From positions 1 through 19,198 of the forward strand of contig CAPNAQ010000016.1 in the NCBI GenBank assembly GCA_948663505.1: a stretch of DNA of 19,198 bases, in the 5' to 3' direction. Both the position numbers and the translations under genes were made by a program. This stretch comes from an uncultured Clostridia bacterium (lineage in GTDB: Bacteria; Bacillota; Clostridia; TANB77; CAG-508). The notes below the pieces were generated by a model. The model had not been told where the DNA came from, ran no database searches, and was given only the letters and a program-made list of their open reading frames with translations. Below are positions 7,298 through 15,036 of this stretch, in pieces. The stretch's first letter is position 1. Every line of letters begins with the position of its first letter.

Positions 7298-7831
7298 ATG
7301 GAAAAAACATTAGAAAAAATTTATAATGACACAGAATTTATAAACATTATAAAAGATATAATTGAAAATGACACAGTAAATCAAATGAAAATTTACAAGC
7401 AACATTATGAAACAAGCTGTTTTGATCACTGTTTGACTGCCTCTTATTATTGTTATCAATATTGCAAAAAATTTCATTTAGATTACATATCTTGTAGTAG
7501 AGCAGCAATGCTACATGATTTATTTTTATATAATTGGCGTAAACGTGAAAATGGCAGAAAAGGATTACATGCATTCACACATCCACGAACAGCATATGAA
7601 AACGCTTCAAAACTATTTAAATTAAATGATAAAGAAAAAGACATAATTTTAAAACATATGTGGCCTGTAACATTTGCTTTACCAAAATATAAAGAAAGCT
7701 ACATTTTAACACTAGTTGATAAATATTGTGCTTTAAATGAATCAATTTATGAAATTAGAAATAGATTTTATCAGAAGAAATTATTTAGATATGCCTATAT
7801 ATTTTTATGTGTGCTATTTATTAGATTATAA
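7298..7831 (+). CDS. Small HD-domain phosphohydrolase-like protein
   Basis: A 177-residue HD-superfamily protein, probably a metal-dependent phosphohydrolase of unknown substrate. The expected ligands are in order: H44 (in FDHCLTASYYC), H73-D74 (MLHDLFLYNW), H95 (THPRTAYENA), H120 (KHMWP) and D141 (LVDKYCAL). The additional H95 and H120 suggest a binuclear site. The start is supported by AAAGGAG 6 nt upstream. The last 20 residues are hydrophobic and basic (YAYIFLCVLFIRL), which may indicate peripheral membrane contact or a buried helix. It is monocistronic, with its own promoter and a terminator at its stop codon. The gene lies opposite to its neighbours, so context gives no clue to the substrate. 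Confidence 0.85.
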   Translation: MEKTLEKIYNDTEFINIIKDIIENDTVNQMKIYKQHYETSCFDHCLTASYYCYQYCKKFHLDYISCSRAAMLHDLFLYNWRKRENGRKGLHAFTHPRTAYENASKLFKLNDKEKDIILKHMWPVTFALPKYKESYILTLVDKYCALNESIYEIRNRFYQKKLFRYAYIFLCVLFIRL

Positions 7832-7866
7832 AAGGAATTGGAGCCTTAAGCTACAATTCCTTTTTA
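7831..7866. terminator. Bidirectional terminator between the HD gene and rplS
   Basis: AAAGGAATTG (7831-7840) pairs perfectly with CAATTCCTTT (7854-7863). Beyond one mismatch, AGC/GCT continues the stem around the loop CTTAA. T-rich sequence follows in both directions. It begins at the last base of the HD-gene stop codon and serves both convergent transcripts. Confidence 0.9.
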
Positions 7867-7873
7867 CATTATT

Positions 7874-8389
7874 TTATTCAGCCTTATTTTCTATTTTTTC
7901 TTCTTCAACAACTGGTGTTTCTACAACTTCAGCAGTTTCCTTTACATCTGTTGTCTCTACAGTTTCCTTAACTGTTTCTTCCACTTCTTGTACAGCTGGT
8001 TCTTCTAATTGTTCTTTAATAACAATTTCTTTATCCTCAATTCTTGCTCCAACCATTTCTTTAGTTTTAGCTGATTTACCAACTCTATTTCTTAAATAGA
8101 ATAATCTTGCTCTTCTAGCTCTACCAACTCTAACTAACTCTACTTTTTCAACTAAAGGTGAATGAACTAAGAATGTTTTTTCAACACCTACACCATAAGA
8201 TATTTTTCTTACTGTAAATGTTTGATTAACACCTCCACCTTGTACTTTTATTATTATTCCTTCAAAAATTTGAATTCTTTCCTTATTTCCTTCTTTAATT
8301 CTAACATGTACTTTAACTGTATTACCAACTTTTAATTCTGGTATTTTATCTTTTAACTGTTCATGTTCAATTGATTTTATTATATCCAT
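7874..8389 (-). CDS. rplS: 50S ribosomal protein L19 with acidic C-terminal tail
   Basis: L19 sits at the 30S-50S interface. Residues 1-111 match the whole usual protein (MDIIKSIEHEQLKDKIPELK; VQGGGVNQTFTVRKISYGVG; RRARLFYLRNRVGKSAKTKE). Bacterial L19 is normally about 115 residues. Here the frame continues to 171, adding about 60 residues dominated by Glu, Val and Thr with EE- and VET-type repetition. The base composition of the tail matches the rest of the gene, so there is no sign of a frameshift. It is the last gene of the ylxM-ffh-rpsP-khpA-rimM-trmD-rplS operon, 36 nt after trmD, with AGGAGG 12 nt upstream of the ATG, and ends at a strong terminator. Confidence 0.96.
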   Translation of the reverse strand: MDIIKSIEHEQLKDKIPELKVGNTVKVHVRIKEGNKERIQIFEGIIIKVQGGGVNQTFTVRKISYGVGVEKTFLVHSPLVEKVELVRVGRARRARLFYLRNRVGKSAKTKEMVGARIEDKEIVIKEQLEEPAVQEVEETVKETVETTDVKETAEVVETPVVEEEKIENKAE

Positions 8390-8425
8390 TTTAGAAAATT
8401 ACCTCCTTCTTATTTTGAGCGGTAC

Positions 8426-9154
8426 CTAATCATTTGGTACTTCATTATATATCTTATCTAAAATTTTCTTATCATCTTCAGACAACTTCACTTCTTCTAA
8501 AAGATCTGGTCTTTTATCTAAAGTTATCCTTAGACTTTGTTCTTTCCTCCATTTGTCAATATTCTGATGATGACCTGAAAGCAACACTTCAGGAATTTTT
8601 TGTCCTTCAAAAATTTCTGGTCTAGTATATTGTGGATATTCCAAAAGTCCCTTAGAAAATGACTCTTCTTTTATTGAATCATCTTTTAAAACACCTTGAA
8701 TATATCTACTTACAGTATCAATTAATACCATTGCTGGAATTTCACCACCTGTTAATACATAATCACCTATAGAAATTTCTTCATCAACAATTTTATCAAT
8801 TACTCTTTGGTCTACACCTTCATAATGTCCACATAGAAGGATTAAATGATTGTACTTAGATAGTTCTTCAACTTTATTTTGATTTAACTTTCTTCCTTTA
8901 GGAGACATATATATGACCTTTGCTTTATCTGAATTCACAGATTTATATGCATCATACACAACATCTGGCATTAAAACCATTCCTGCTCCACCACCATAAG
9001 GAGTATCATCCACTTTTTTATGTTTGTCTTTTGAAAAATCTCTAATATTTATTAAATTAATATTTATTAGACCTTTTTCCCTTGCTTTTCCAATTACGCT
9101 TTTATTTAAACATTCAAACATTTCTGGAAAAAGTGTTAATACATCAAATAGCAT
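8426..9154 (-). CDS. trmD: tRNA (guanine-N1)-methyltransferase TrmD
   Basis: TrmD methylates G37 of tRNAs that have G at position 36, using S-adenosylmethionine, and prevents +1 frameshifting. It is a SPOUT-fold dimer. At 242 residues it is a normal length. Motifs: MLFDVLTLFPEMF at the start, DDTPYGGGAGMV at about 49-60, the knotted SAM site LCGHYEGVDQR at about 107-117, SIGDYVLTGGE at about 128-138, and the C-terminal LLEYPQYTRP and LLSGHH. GGGAG sits 7 nt before the ATG. It lies between rimM and rplS as in most bacteria. Confidence 0.97.
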   Translation of the reverse strand: MLFDVLTLFPEMFECLNKSVIGKAREKGLININLINIRDFSKDKHKKVDDTPYGGGAGMVLMPDVVYDAYKSVNSDKAKVIYMSPKGRKLNQNKVEELSKYNHLILLCGHYEGVDQRVIDKIVDEEISIGDYVLTGGEIPAMVLIDTVSRYIQGVLKDDSIKEESFSKGLLEYPQYTRPEIFEGQKIPEVLLSGHHQNIDKWRKEQSLRITLDKRPDLLEEVKLSEDDKKILDKIYNEVPND

Positions 9155-9258
9155 AACATTCTCCCTTCGATTTACTAAATCATAAAATAAAAACTTCCCA
9201 TTTTTTATTTCTATTGTATAAAATCAGTTTATGTATTATAAAATGTTCAAGAAGACTT

Positions 9259-9765
9259 TTAAATAAGTCCTTTTAAAATATGAACAACTATTCTTTTCTC
9301 TAGTATATCTATTTCTTTGATAACATCAGAAATCGCTGGTAATAATAATTGTTTTCCAAGTTCGTGTTTAACAACATATATGTCATTACTTCCTGTATTA
9401 TAGATATCTTCAAGTTTGCCTAATAAAATTCCTTCATCAGAATATACTTCTAATCCTATTAAATCAACAATATAATATGTACCATCTTCTAATTCAGGTT
9501 CATCTTCTCTATGTATTTTTAAATATGAATTTCTTAGAAGCTCTGCTTCTTCAATACTATTTATTCCTTTGAATTTTATTAAAACCATTTCTTTATGATA
9601 TTTTACTTCTTCAATTTCATATTGCTTTTTTGTCTTGTTAATTTCAACATATATATTTTTTATATTATCAAATCTTGTAATATTATCAGTAAAGGGCTTA
9701 ACTTTTACCATCCCCTTTATTCCAAATGTATTTACTATTTGACCTATTTCTAAAAATTCTTGCAT
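9259..9765 (-). CDS. rimM: 16S rRNA processing protein RimM
   Basis: RimM helps mature the 3' domain of the 30S subunit and binds S19. It has 168 residues, the usual length. The N-terminal barrel begins EFLEIGQIVNTFGIKGMVKVKPFTD, and the C-terminal PRC barrel includes YYIVDLIGLEVYSDEG, LGKLEDIYNTGSNDIYVVK and LLPAISDVIKEID. The ribosome binding site GGAG is 8 nt upstream. Gaps on both sides (104 nt to trmD, 69 nt to khpA) show no strong terminator, so it should be co-transcribed. Confidence 0.96.
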   Translation of the reverse strand: MQEFLEIGQIVNTFGIKGMVKVKPFTDNITRFDNIKNIYVEINKTKKQYEIEEVKYHKEMVLIKFKGINSIEEAELLRNSYLKIHREDEPELEDGTYYIVDLIGLEVYSDEGILLGKLEDIYNTGSNDIYVVKHELGKQLLLPAISDVIKEIDILEKRIVVHILKGLI

Positions 9766-9834
9766 TATATTTACTCCAAAAATTTTTTATAAAACTTATT
9801 AAATCCGAATAATATTAATTTAAAAGTTTGCCTA

Positions 9835-10065
9835 TTATCCTATAAATTCAATTGTAACTTTTTTATGTTGTCTACTTGCAACAGCTTTTACAACTGACCT
9901 AATAGATTGCGCAAGTCTTCCTTGTCTTCCAATTATTTTTCCCATATCTCCTTCTGCAACTTTTACTTCAAATACTACTGATTTTTCTCCTTGTAATTCA
10001 TTTATTTGAACCGCTTCTTTATTGTCAACTAAATTTAGTATTATTGTTTCTATTATTTCTTTCAT
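9835..10065 (-). CDS. khpA: KH-domain RNA-binding protein KhpA (YlqC)
   Basis: A single-KH-domain RNA-binding protein of 76 residues. In Gram-positive bacteria KhpA pairs with KhpB and affects cell-division and envelope gene expression. The GxxG loop is visible in GDMGKIIGRQGRLAQSIRSV, and the end reads VTIEFIG as expected. The frame extends back to a GTG at 10095, but the ATG at 10065 is preferred because AAAGGA lies about 9 nt upstream and it matches the usual family start (MKEIIETI). It sits in its standard place between rpsP and rimM. Confidence 0.94.
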   Translation of the reverse strand: MKEIIETIILNLVDNKEAVQINELQGEKSVVFEVKVAEGDMGKIIGRQGRLAQSIRSVVKAVASRQHKKVTIEFIG

Positions 10066-10130
10066 TTTATTTTTCCTTTCTATTTTGAAAATCACTAATA
10101 TTTAAAAAAAATCTTATGTAAATTTCTAAA

Positions 10131-10364
10131 TTATTTAGATTGTTCAATTAATTTTTTTACTGTATCTGTTGGTTTTGCTCCATTTTTTATCCATTGTTCA
10201 ACTTTTTCTTTATCTAAAACTATTGTTGATGGTTTTGTCATAGGATTATAAGTTCCTATTTGTTCAATTATTTTTCCATCTCTTGGGCTTTTAGAATCAG
10301 CAACAACTATGTGATAAAAAGGTGCTCTTTTCTTTCCTTCTCTTTGTAATCTTATTTTTACCAT
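10131..10364 (-). CDS. rpsP: 30S ribosomal protein S16
   Basis: S16 is needed for assembly of the 16S rRNA 5' domain. The 77 residues show the family start MVKIRLQREGKKRAPFYHIVVADSKSPRDG..IEQIGTYNP and the C-terminal VEQWIKNGAKPTDTVKKLI. AGGAGGTGA sits 8 nt upstream of the ATG at 10364. It is separated from ffh by a 132-nt gap filled by a double hairpin repeat, which could partly uncouple it from the upstream SRP genes. Confidence 0.98.
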   Translation of the reverse strand: MVKIRLQREGKKRAPFYHIVVADSKSPRDGKIIEQIGTYNPMTKPSTIVLDKEKVEQWIKNGAKPTDTVKKLIEQSK

Positions 10365-10385
10365 TTTAAATTCACCTCCTAAATT

Positions 10386-10482
10386 TTCAAACCATATGGA
10401 CGTTCTTAAATGGTTGAATTCTATTAACTTTTATATTTTTATAATCTTCAACCAATCTAAGAACGTCCCTCATTTGGTTGAA
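10386..10482. repeat. Pair of inverted hairpin units (REP/BIME-like) between ffh and rpsP
   Basis: Unit A (10386-10418) runs from TTCAAACCAT through GGACGTTCTTA to AATGGTTGAA. Unit B (10447-10482), read on the other strand, runs from TTCAACCAAAT through GGGACGTTCTTA to ATTGGTTGAA. Each unit is itself a hairpin (TTCAACCA / TGGTTGAA), and the two units are inverted around a 28-nt AT-rich centre, so the whole array can also fold as one long hairpin. This matches the layout of paired REP elements (BIMEs). No transposase gene is in the window. It lies between two genes of one operon and could attenuate transcription or stabilise mRNA ends. Confidence 0.75.
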
Positions 10483-10496
10483 TTTAATATTAATAA

Positions 10497-11846
10497 CTAT
10501 ATTTTAAAATTTTTCAAAGCATTTTCATCAATACCATTCATAAGCTTTTTCATTCCACCTTTGTTTTTCATCTGTTTCATCATCTTCTGGGTCATTTCGA
10601 ATGATTTTATGAATTTATTTATATCTTGCACTGTTGTTCCACTACCTTTTGCTATTCTCATTCTTCTACTAGCATTTAAAAGTTTTGTATTCCTTTTCTC
10701 CTTTTGAGTCATTGAACATATAATAGCTTCTATTTTTACAAATTCTTTATCATCTATTTTTAAATCTTTGAATTGATTCATTCCTGGTATTAATTTTAAT
10801 AATGATGAAAAAGATCCCATTTTTTTCATTTGTCTTATTTGTGCTAAATAATCATCTAAGTCTAGTTCACTTTTTCTCATCTTTTTTTCTAATTTTTCTG
10901 TTTCTTCTAAATCAAATGCTTCTTCTGCCTTTTCTATTACTGCTAATATATCTCCCATTCCTAAAATTCTTGATGCCATTCTGTCTGGATGGAAAATTTC
11001 TATGTCACTTAATTTCTCTCCTGTTGCTGCAAATTTGATTGGTCTTCCTGTAACTTTTTTTACTGATAATGCTGCTCCACCTCTTGTATCACCATCTAAT
11101 TTGGTTAATACAATTCCATCTATTCCTACTTTTTCATTGAATGTCTCTGCAACATTTACAGCTTCTTGACCTGTCATAGAATCTACTACTAGTAATATTT
11201 CATGTGGTCTTACATTTTTCCTTACATTTTGTAATTCTTCCATTAATTGTTCATCTATTTGTAATCTACCTGCTGTGTCTAATATAATTACATCATTTAA
11301 TTTTGACATTGCTATATTTATTGATTGTTTTGCAATTTGTACTACATCTTGTGATTGTTCATTTGCATATACTGGAATATTTAGCTGTGCTCCAACTACT
11401 TGCAATTGTTTAATTGCTGCTGGTCTATATATATCACAAGCTACTAACAATGGCTTTTTTCCTTGTTTTCTAAATAAATTTGCAAGTTTTCCTGCAGTTG
11501 TTGTTTTTCCTGAACCTTGTAATCCTACTAGCATGATTATTGTTGGTGGATTTGAAGTAAAATTTACTTTACTTTCTGTTCCTCCTAATAATTCTACTAA
11601 CTCATCTTTAACAATTTTTACAACTTGTTGACCAGGTGTTAATGATTTTAATACATCTTGTCCTAATGCTTTTTCTTGTATACTAGATATGAATTCTTTT
11701 ACTATTTTATAATTAACATCTGCTTCTAATAATGCAAGTTTTACTTCTTTTAGCATTTCTTTTAAATCTGAATCTGTAATCCTTGCTTTTCCTTTAAATT
11801 TCCTTGTTATTTCTTGCAATCTCGAAGATAGTCCCTCAAAAGCCAT
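10497..11846 (-). CDS. ffh: Signal recognition particle protein Ffh
   Basis: The GTPase subunit of the bacterial SRP. It binds 4.5S/scRNA and nascent signal sequences and docks with FtsY at the membrane. It has 449 residues, as usual. Domains: helical N domain (1-90), G domain with G1 GLQGSGKTT at 108-116, G3 DTAGR and G4 TKLDGD, then the family box GMGDILAVIEKAEEAFD. The Met-rich M domain binds RNA and signal peptide and contains SRRMRIAKGSGTTVQDINK and MTQKMMKQMKNKGGMKKLM. AAAGGAA precedes the ATG. It follows ylxM by 27 nt. Confidence 0.98.
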   Translation of the reverse strand: MAFEGLSSRLQEITRKFKGKARITDSDLKEMLKEVKLALLEADVNYKIVKEFISSIQEKALGQDVLKSLTPGQQVVKIVKDELVELLGGTESKVNFTSNPPTIIMLVGLQGSGKTTTAGKLANLFRKQGKKPLLVACDIYRPAAIKQLQVVGAQLNIPVYANEQSQDVVQIAKQSINIAMSKLNDVIILDTAGRLQIDEQLMEELQNVRKNVRPHEILLVVDSMTGQEAVNVAETFNEKVGIDGIVLTKLDGDTRGGAALSVKKVTGRPIKFAATGEKLSDIEIFHPDRMASRILGMGDILAVIEKAEEAFDLEETEKLEKKMRKSELDLDDYLAQIRQMKKMGSFSSLLKLIPGMNQFKDLKIDDKEFVKIEAIICSMTQKEKRNTKLLNASRRMRIAKGSGTTVQDINKFIKSFEMTQKMMKQMKNKGGMKKLMNGIDENALKNFKI

Positions 11847-11873
11847 ATATTTTCATTCCTTTCTATGGTTTTT

Positions 11874-12221
11874 CTATACTAAACAATTCAACTCTTTTTT
11901 TACTGTTTCTAAAATATTAGCAACTTTTTTATCAGATGAATCTTTTTGTATTTTCGATAATTCTGATAAGACTTGTTGTATCTTCTTTTCTTGATTCGAC
12001 ATCCTTTTCATAAATGATAACTTTTCTTCATATTTGAAAAGTTTTTTCTCCCCTTTCTTAATTATGTCTCTAACAGCTTGCCTTGTTATTTCATTGTTTT
12101 CAGCTATTTCTGATAATGACAAGTCGTTATTATAGTAGTCATTTAAAAATTCATATTGCTTTTGTGTTAATAATTTTCCATATAAGTCACATAATATACT
12201 TATTTTTACTTTTTCATCCAT
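11874..12221 (-). CDS. ylxM: YlxM-type helix-turn-helix protein, SRP-associated
   Basis: A 115-residue helix-turn-helix protein of the YlxM/p13 family, which almost always precedes ffh in Firmicutes and has been linked to SRP function. The sigma-70 region-4-like helix-turn-helix is visible in LTQKQYEFLNDYYNNDLSLS..EIAENNEITRQAVRDIIKKGEKKL (about residues 18-62). A coiled segment and a C-terminal helix follow. The start has GAGGT 9 nt upstream. It is the first gene of the SRP-ribosome maturation operon. Confidence 0.93.
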   Translation of the reverse strand: MDEKVKISILCDLYGKLLTQKQYEFLNDYYNNDLSLSEIAENNEITRQAVRDIIKKGEKKLFKYEEKLSFMKRMSNQEKKIQQVLSELSKIQKDSSDKKVANILETVKKELNCLV

Positions 12222-12250
12222 AACTACTACCTCTTTTATAATGTAATGCT

Positions 12251-12284
12251 ATTATACTTTACACCTTTTTTACAAATTTGTCAA
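12251..12284 (-). promoter_or_regulatory. Candidate promoter of the ylxM-ffh operon
   Basis: On the minus strand a perfect TTGACA (12279-12284) and a perfect TATAAT (12251-12256) are present, but 22 nt apart, which is too long for a classic sigma-A promoter. With TTGACA, the 17-nt position gives TAAAGT instead. Either that weaker -10 is used, or TATAAT works with a poor -35. No other candidate is as good in the gap. Confidence 0.45.
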
Positions 12285-12430
12285 TAGTTTTATTCTATCT
12301 TTTTATTGAACGTAATTTTTTGCCTACATAAATTTTACACTAACTTATAAATTTGATTATATAAAAATGTATATTTTTGTAAAAAACAAAACTTAAAGTT
12401 TGTTAATTTTCACAAAAATTAATGTATTAC

Positions 12431-12459
12431 TAGACATGCAAATAAGTTTATAGTAAAAT
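12431..12459 (+). promoter_or_regulatory. Promoter for the COG2426 gene
   Basis: TAGACA (12431-12436), a 17-nt spacer and TAAAAT (12454-12459) lie 43 nt before the ATG. The rest of the 281-nt divergent gap to ylxM (12222-12502) is AT-rich, with only a short imperfect ACAAAACTT/AAGTTTGT stem near 12390. Confidence 0.6.
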
Positions 12460-12502
12460 ATTAGAAAATACAAAAAACATTAAAATAGAAAGGACAAAAC
12501 AA

Positions 12503-13003
12503 ATGGAAAGTTTACCATTATTAATTAGATATTTAATCACATCAGTAATTGGAATGATTCCAATTATTGAATTAAGAGGAGCAATTCCAATAGGAGTATT
12601 TACATTTCACCTAAACTATTTAGAAGCATTTTTATGTAGTTTTATTGGTAACATATTACCTGTATACTTTATAGTAAAATACATAAGGCCACTATTTGAC
12701 TTTTTTGGAAGATGGAAACCATTTAAAATTATTATAGACTGGGCCTCTAATAAAGCCTCAAAAAAGATAGAAGAAAGTAGTAGACTACAAAATTTTGCAG
12801 CATTAGGATTATTTTTATTTGTTGCAATTCCTGTGCCAGGAACAGGGGCTTGGGTTGGTTCATTAATCGCAAACTTTTTAGAAGTACCACCAAAAAAAGC
12901 CATCCTACCAATTATTGCAGGTGTATTAGTAGCAGGAATAATAATATTAATCTTAACAGCAACTGCAAATGGAGGAATCCAATACTTAATGCAAAGAAAT
13001 TAA
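12503..13003 (+). CDS. COG2426 small membrane protein (putative small multidrug export family)
   Basis: A 166-residue integral membrane protein of the COG2426 / Sm_multidrug_ex family. The export function is a family label with little experimental support. The family signatures IPIIELRGAIPIG (about 19-31) and VAIPVPGTGAWVGSLIA (about 111-127) are both clear, each inside a hydrophobic segment. Hydrophobic stretches at about 5-20, 38-60, 97-125 and 134-155 fit four membrane spans, with a basic cytoplasmic loop between the second and third. AAAGGA is 9 nt upstream of the ATG. It is monocistronic, with its own promoter and a terminator 3 nt after the stop. Confidence 0.88.
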   Translation: MESLPLLIRYLITSVIGMIPIIELRGAIPIGVFTFHLNYLEAFLCSFIGNILPVYFIVKYIRPLFDFFGRWKPFKIIIDWASNKASKKIEESSRLQNFAALGLFLFVAIPVPGTGAWVGSLIANFLEVPPKKAILPIIAGVLVAGIIILILTATANGGIQYLMQRN

Positions 13004-13006
13004 AAT

Positions 13007-13036
13007 AGAGGGGAATTTTAATTTAAAATCCCCTCT
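13007..13036. terminator. Shared convergent terminator overlapping the AI-2E gene end
   Basis: AGAGGGG (13007-13013) pairs with CCCCTCT (13030-13036), and the AT-rich ATTTTA/TAAAAT inner part extends the stem with one bulged A. It lies 3 nt after the plus-strand stop codon and contains the stop and the last codons (EEGILN) of the convergent minus-strand gene. Confidence 0.88.
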
Positions 13037-14169
13037 TCTTCATCTCTAATTTTATTTTTATTATCAATAAAATCTTCTAAAATCGTTTTTATAACAACAG
13101 CTATAGGAACTCCTAAAAACATTCCTAATATACCAAAATATGCACCTCCAATAGTTACTGAAAATATAACAAGCAATGGGCTTACTTTTAGTGAAGAACC
13201 TATTATTTTAGGATTAATAATATTTGCATCAATTTGCTGTAATATTATTATTACTATTGACATTACTAAAGCTTTTCCAATTCCACCTGTAATTAAAGTT
13301 ATAATTATTGATATTCCAACAGCAACTATGGCTCCAATATATGGTATCATATTAAATAATCCTATTACAAAACCTAGTAATGGTGCATATCTTACATTTA
13401 ATATCATCATTGCAATAGTAGTTAAAATTCCAACAATAACTGCATCTAAAAGTTGACTTGTTATAAATGAAAAAAACACTTCATTACCTTTTACAAAATA
13501 TTTATCAACTGTATTATAAGTATCTTTTTTAAATATAGCCCTTGCAAATTTTCTTAAGAATGAAATAATTTGGCTTCTTTCTAATAATATATAAATTGAT
13601 ACTATTATTGAAACAAATATATCAAAAATACTTGAAAATATATTAATTATATTTTTTGCATACTCTAAAATCTTTTGGTTATTTGTATTTAAAAATTGCA
13701 TAACATCAAAATTCTGTAATTCATTTAATGCATTTTTTACAATATCACCTTTTAAAATAGATTCTTCTGGTAATTCATTAAATTTCTGTAAAATAATTTC
13801 ATAATAATTTTGTAAATTGCTGAATAACTCAATAATGCTTTGTTTTAAAACTGGAAATATACAATTTATTATTATTATAATTATTAAAACTGCCATTATA
13901 TATGATATTAAGACAGCTAAACCTCTTGCTCTTTTTGATATTATCTTTATTTTTGATTTTTTGAAAATTTTCTCAAAGTTTCTACATGGTATAAATAGTA
14001 TGTATGCAATTAATAATCCTGCTAAAAATGGTCTTAATATTCTAAAAAATGTATCAAACCATTCCTTTACACTTGAATAATTGTCTAATATTTTATAAAC
14101 AAGTACTACAATAATTGCAACAATTAACCATGATACTTTTTTCTTCCAATTATTTTTTATTCCTTCCAC
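13018..14169 (-). CDS. AI-2E family transporter (YdiK/TqsA-like permease)
   Basis: A 383-residue polytopic membrane protein of the AI-2E/PerM family. Members include autoinducer-2 exporters and Na+/H+ or other antiporters, so the substrate is not known. Paired N-terminal hydrophobic segments (about 14-30 and 40-60), another at about 88-107, a long soluble stretch (about 108-170), then membrane segments with the family box LGFVIGLFNMIPYIGAIVAVG and the C-terminal GGAYFGILGMFLGVPIAVVIKT are all visible. The start is GTG at 14169. An in-frame TAA immediately precedes it, so no earlier start exists, and the GGGAAGGGAA site is rather far (about 13 nt). It follows xth by 47 nt and is probably co-transcribed with it. 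Confidence 0.9.
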   Translation of the reverse strand: MEGIKNNWKKKVSWLIVAIIVVLVYKILDNYSSVKEWFDTFFRILRPFLAGLLIAYILFIPCRNFEKIFKKSKIKIISKRARGLAVLISYIMAVLIIIIIINCIFPVLKQSIIELFSNLQNYYEIILQKFNELPEESILKGDIVKNALNELQNFDVMQFLNTNNQKILEYAKNIINIFSSIFDIFVSIIVSIYILLERSQIISFLRKFARAIFKKDTYNTVDKYFVKGNEVFFSFITSQLLDAVIVGILTTIAMMILNVRYAPLLGFVIGLFNMIPYIGAIVAVGISIIITLITGGIGKALVMSIVIIILQQIDANIINPKIIGSSLKVSPLLVIFSVTIGGAYFGILGMFLGVPIAVVIKTILEDFIDNKNKIRDEEEGILN

Positions 14170-14216
14170 TTAAAAACTCATTCCCTTCCCTACACTTTGT
14201 TCCATTGATAGTCACA

Positions 14217-14969
14217 TTAGTTAATTTCTAATCCTACTGGACAATGATCACTTCCCACTATATCTGAATAAATCATAGCTTCTTTTATATTTTTCTCTAT
14301 ACTTTTTGATGTAATAAAGTAATCTATTCTCCAACCTACATTCTTTTCTCTAGCATGTCCCATATATGACCACCATGTATAAGCATTTTCCTTTTCAGGA
14401 TATATATATCTAAATGAATCTGTAAAACCTGATTCTAATAATTCAGTCATTTTTCTTCTTTCTTCATCTGTAAATCCTGCATTATGATGGTTTGTTTTTG
14501 GATTTTTTAAATCTATTTCCTTATGTGCAACATTTAAATCTCCACACATTATAACTGGCTTATTTTTGTCTAATTTTATTAGATATTTTCTTATCTCATC
14601 TTCCCAAATTTGTCTATAATCTAGCCTTTCTAATTGTCTCTTTGAATTTGGTGTATATATATTTACAACATAAAAATTATCAAATTCTAATGTTATAACT
14701 CTTCCCTCTTTGTCATGCTCTTCTTTTCCTATACCATATGAGACATTTATTGGCTTAATCTTTGTAAATATTGCTGTTCCTGAGTATCCTTTCCTTTCTG
14801 CACTATTCCAAAAACTCTCATAACCTTCAAAATTCAGCTCAATTTGATCTTTTTGACATTTAGTTTCTTGTATGCAAAATATATCCGCTTTTTCACTTCT
14901 AAAAAAGGCCTCAAATCCTTTTGTTACACAAGCTCTTATTCCATTTACATTCCATGATATTAACTTCAT
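14217..14969 (-). CDS. xth: Exodeoxyribonuclease III (ExoA-type AP endonuclease)
   Basis: A Mg2+-dependent AP endonuclease and 3'-5' exonuclease of base-excision repair. Its 250 residues match the family. The active-site set is complete: N7 (SWNVNGIRA), E35 (IQETKC), Y105 (IYTPNSKR), D144 and N146 (GDLNVAHKEID), the GWRIDYF segment, and D241-H242 (GSDHCPVGLEIN). GAGGAA lies 6 nt upstream of the ATG. The gap upstream holds two hairpins, one of them the terminator of the 3D gene. Confidence 0.96.
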   Translation of the reverse strand: MKLISWNVNGIRACVTKGFEAFFRSEKADIFCIQETKCQKDQIELNFEGYESFWNSAERKGYSGTAIFTKIKPINVSYGIGKEEHDKEGRVITLEFDNFYVVNIYTPNSKRQLERLDYRQIWEDEIRKYLIKLDKNKPVIMCGDLNVAHKEIDLKNPKTNHHNAGFTDEERRKMTELLESGFTDSFRYIYPEKENAYTWWSYMGHAREKNVGWRIDYFITSKSIEKNIKEAMIYSDIVGSDHCPVGLEIN

Positions 14970-15006
14970 ATCTATTCCTCTTCTATATATTTATTTAATG
15001 TAATTT

Positions 15007-15036
15007 ATAATATTGTTTTATATAATATAAAGTCAT
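15007..15036 (-). promoter_or_regulatory. Possible xth promoter
   Basis: On the minus strand, ATGACT (15031-15036), an 18-nt spacer and TATTAT (15007-15012) lie about 40 nt before the xth start. The -35 matches only four bases. One arm of the AT-only inverted repeat at 15016-15058 fills the spacer. Confidence 0.35.

Noticed and set aside
7737..8099. Plus-strand open frame of 120 codons opposite rplS
   Set aside because: It is antisense to the low-complexity L19 tail and core, is Ser/Thr/Val-rich as expected from reversed Glu/Val codons, and has no ribosome binding site.
8390..8425. L19 leader RNA upstream of rplS
   Set aside because: The trmD-rplS gap is only 36 nt, with a 5-bp GTACC/GGTAC stem. 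It is too short to hold a known ribosomal-protein leader.
10396..10707. Plus-strand open frame of 103 codons spanning the ffh end and the hairpin repeat
   Set aside because: It is made of Phe/Ile-rich antisense of ffh and the repeat, with no ribosome binding site or family resemblance.
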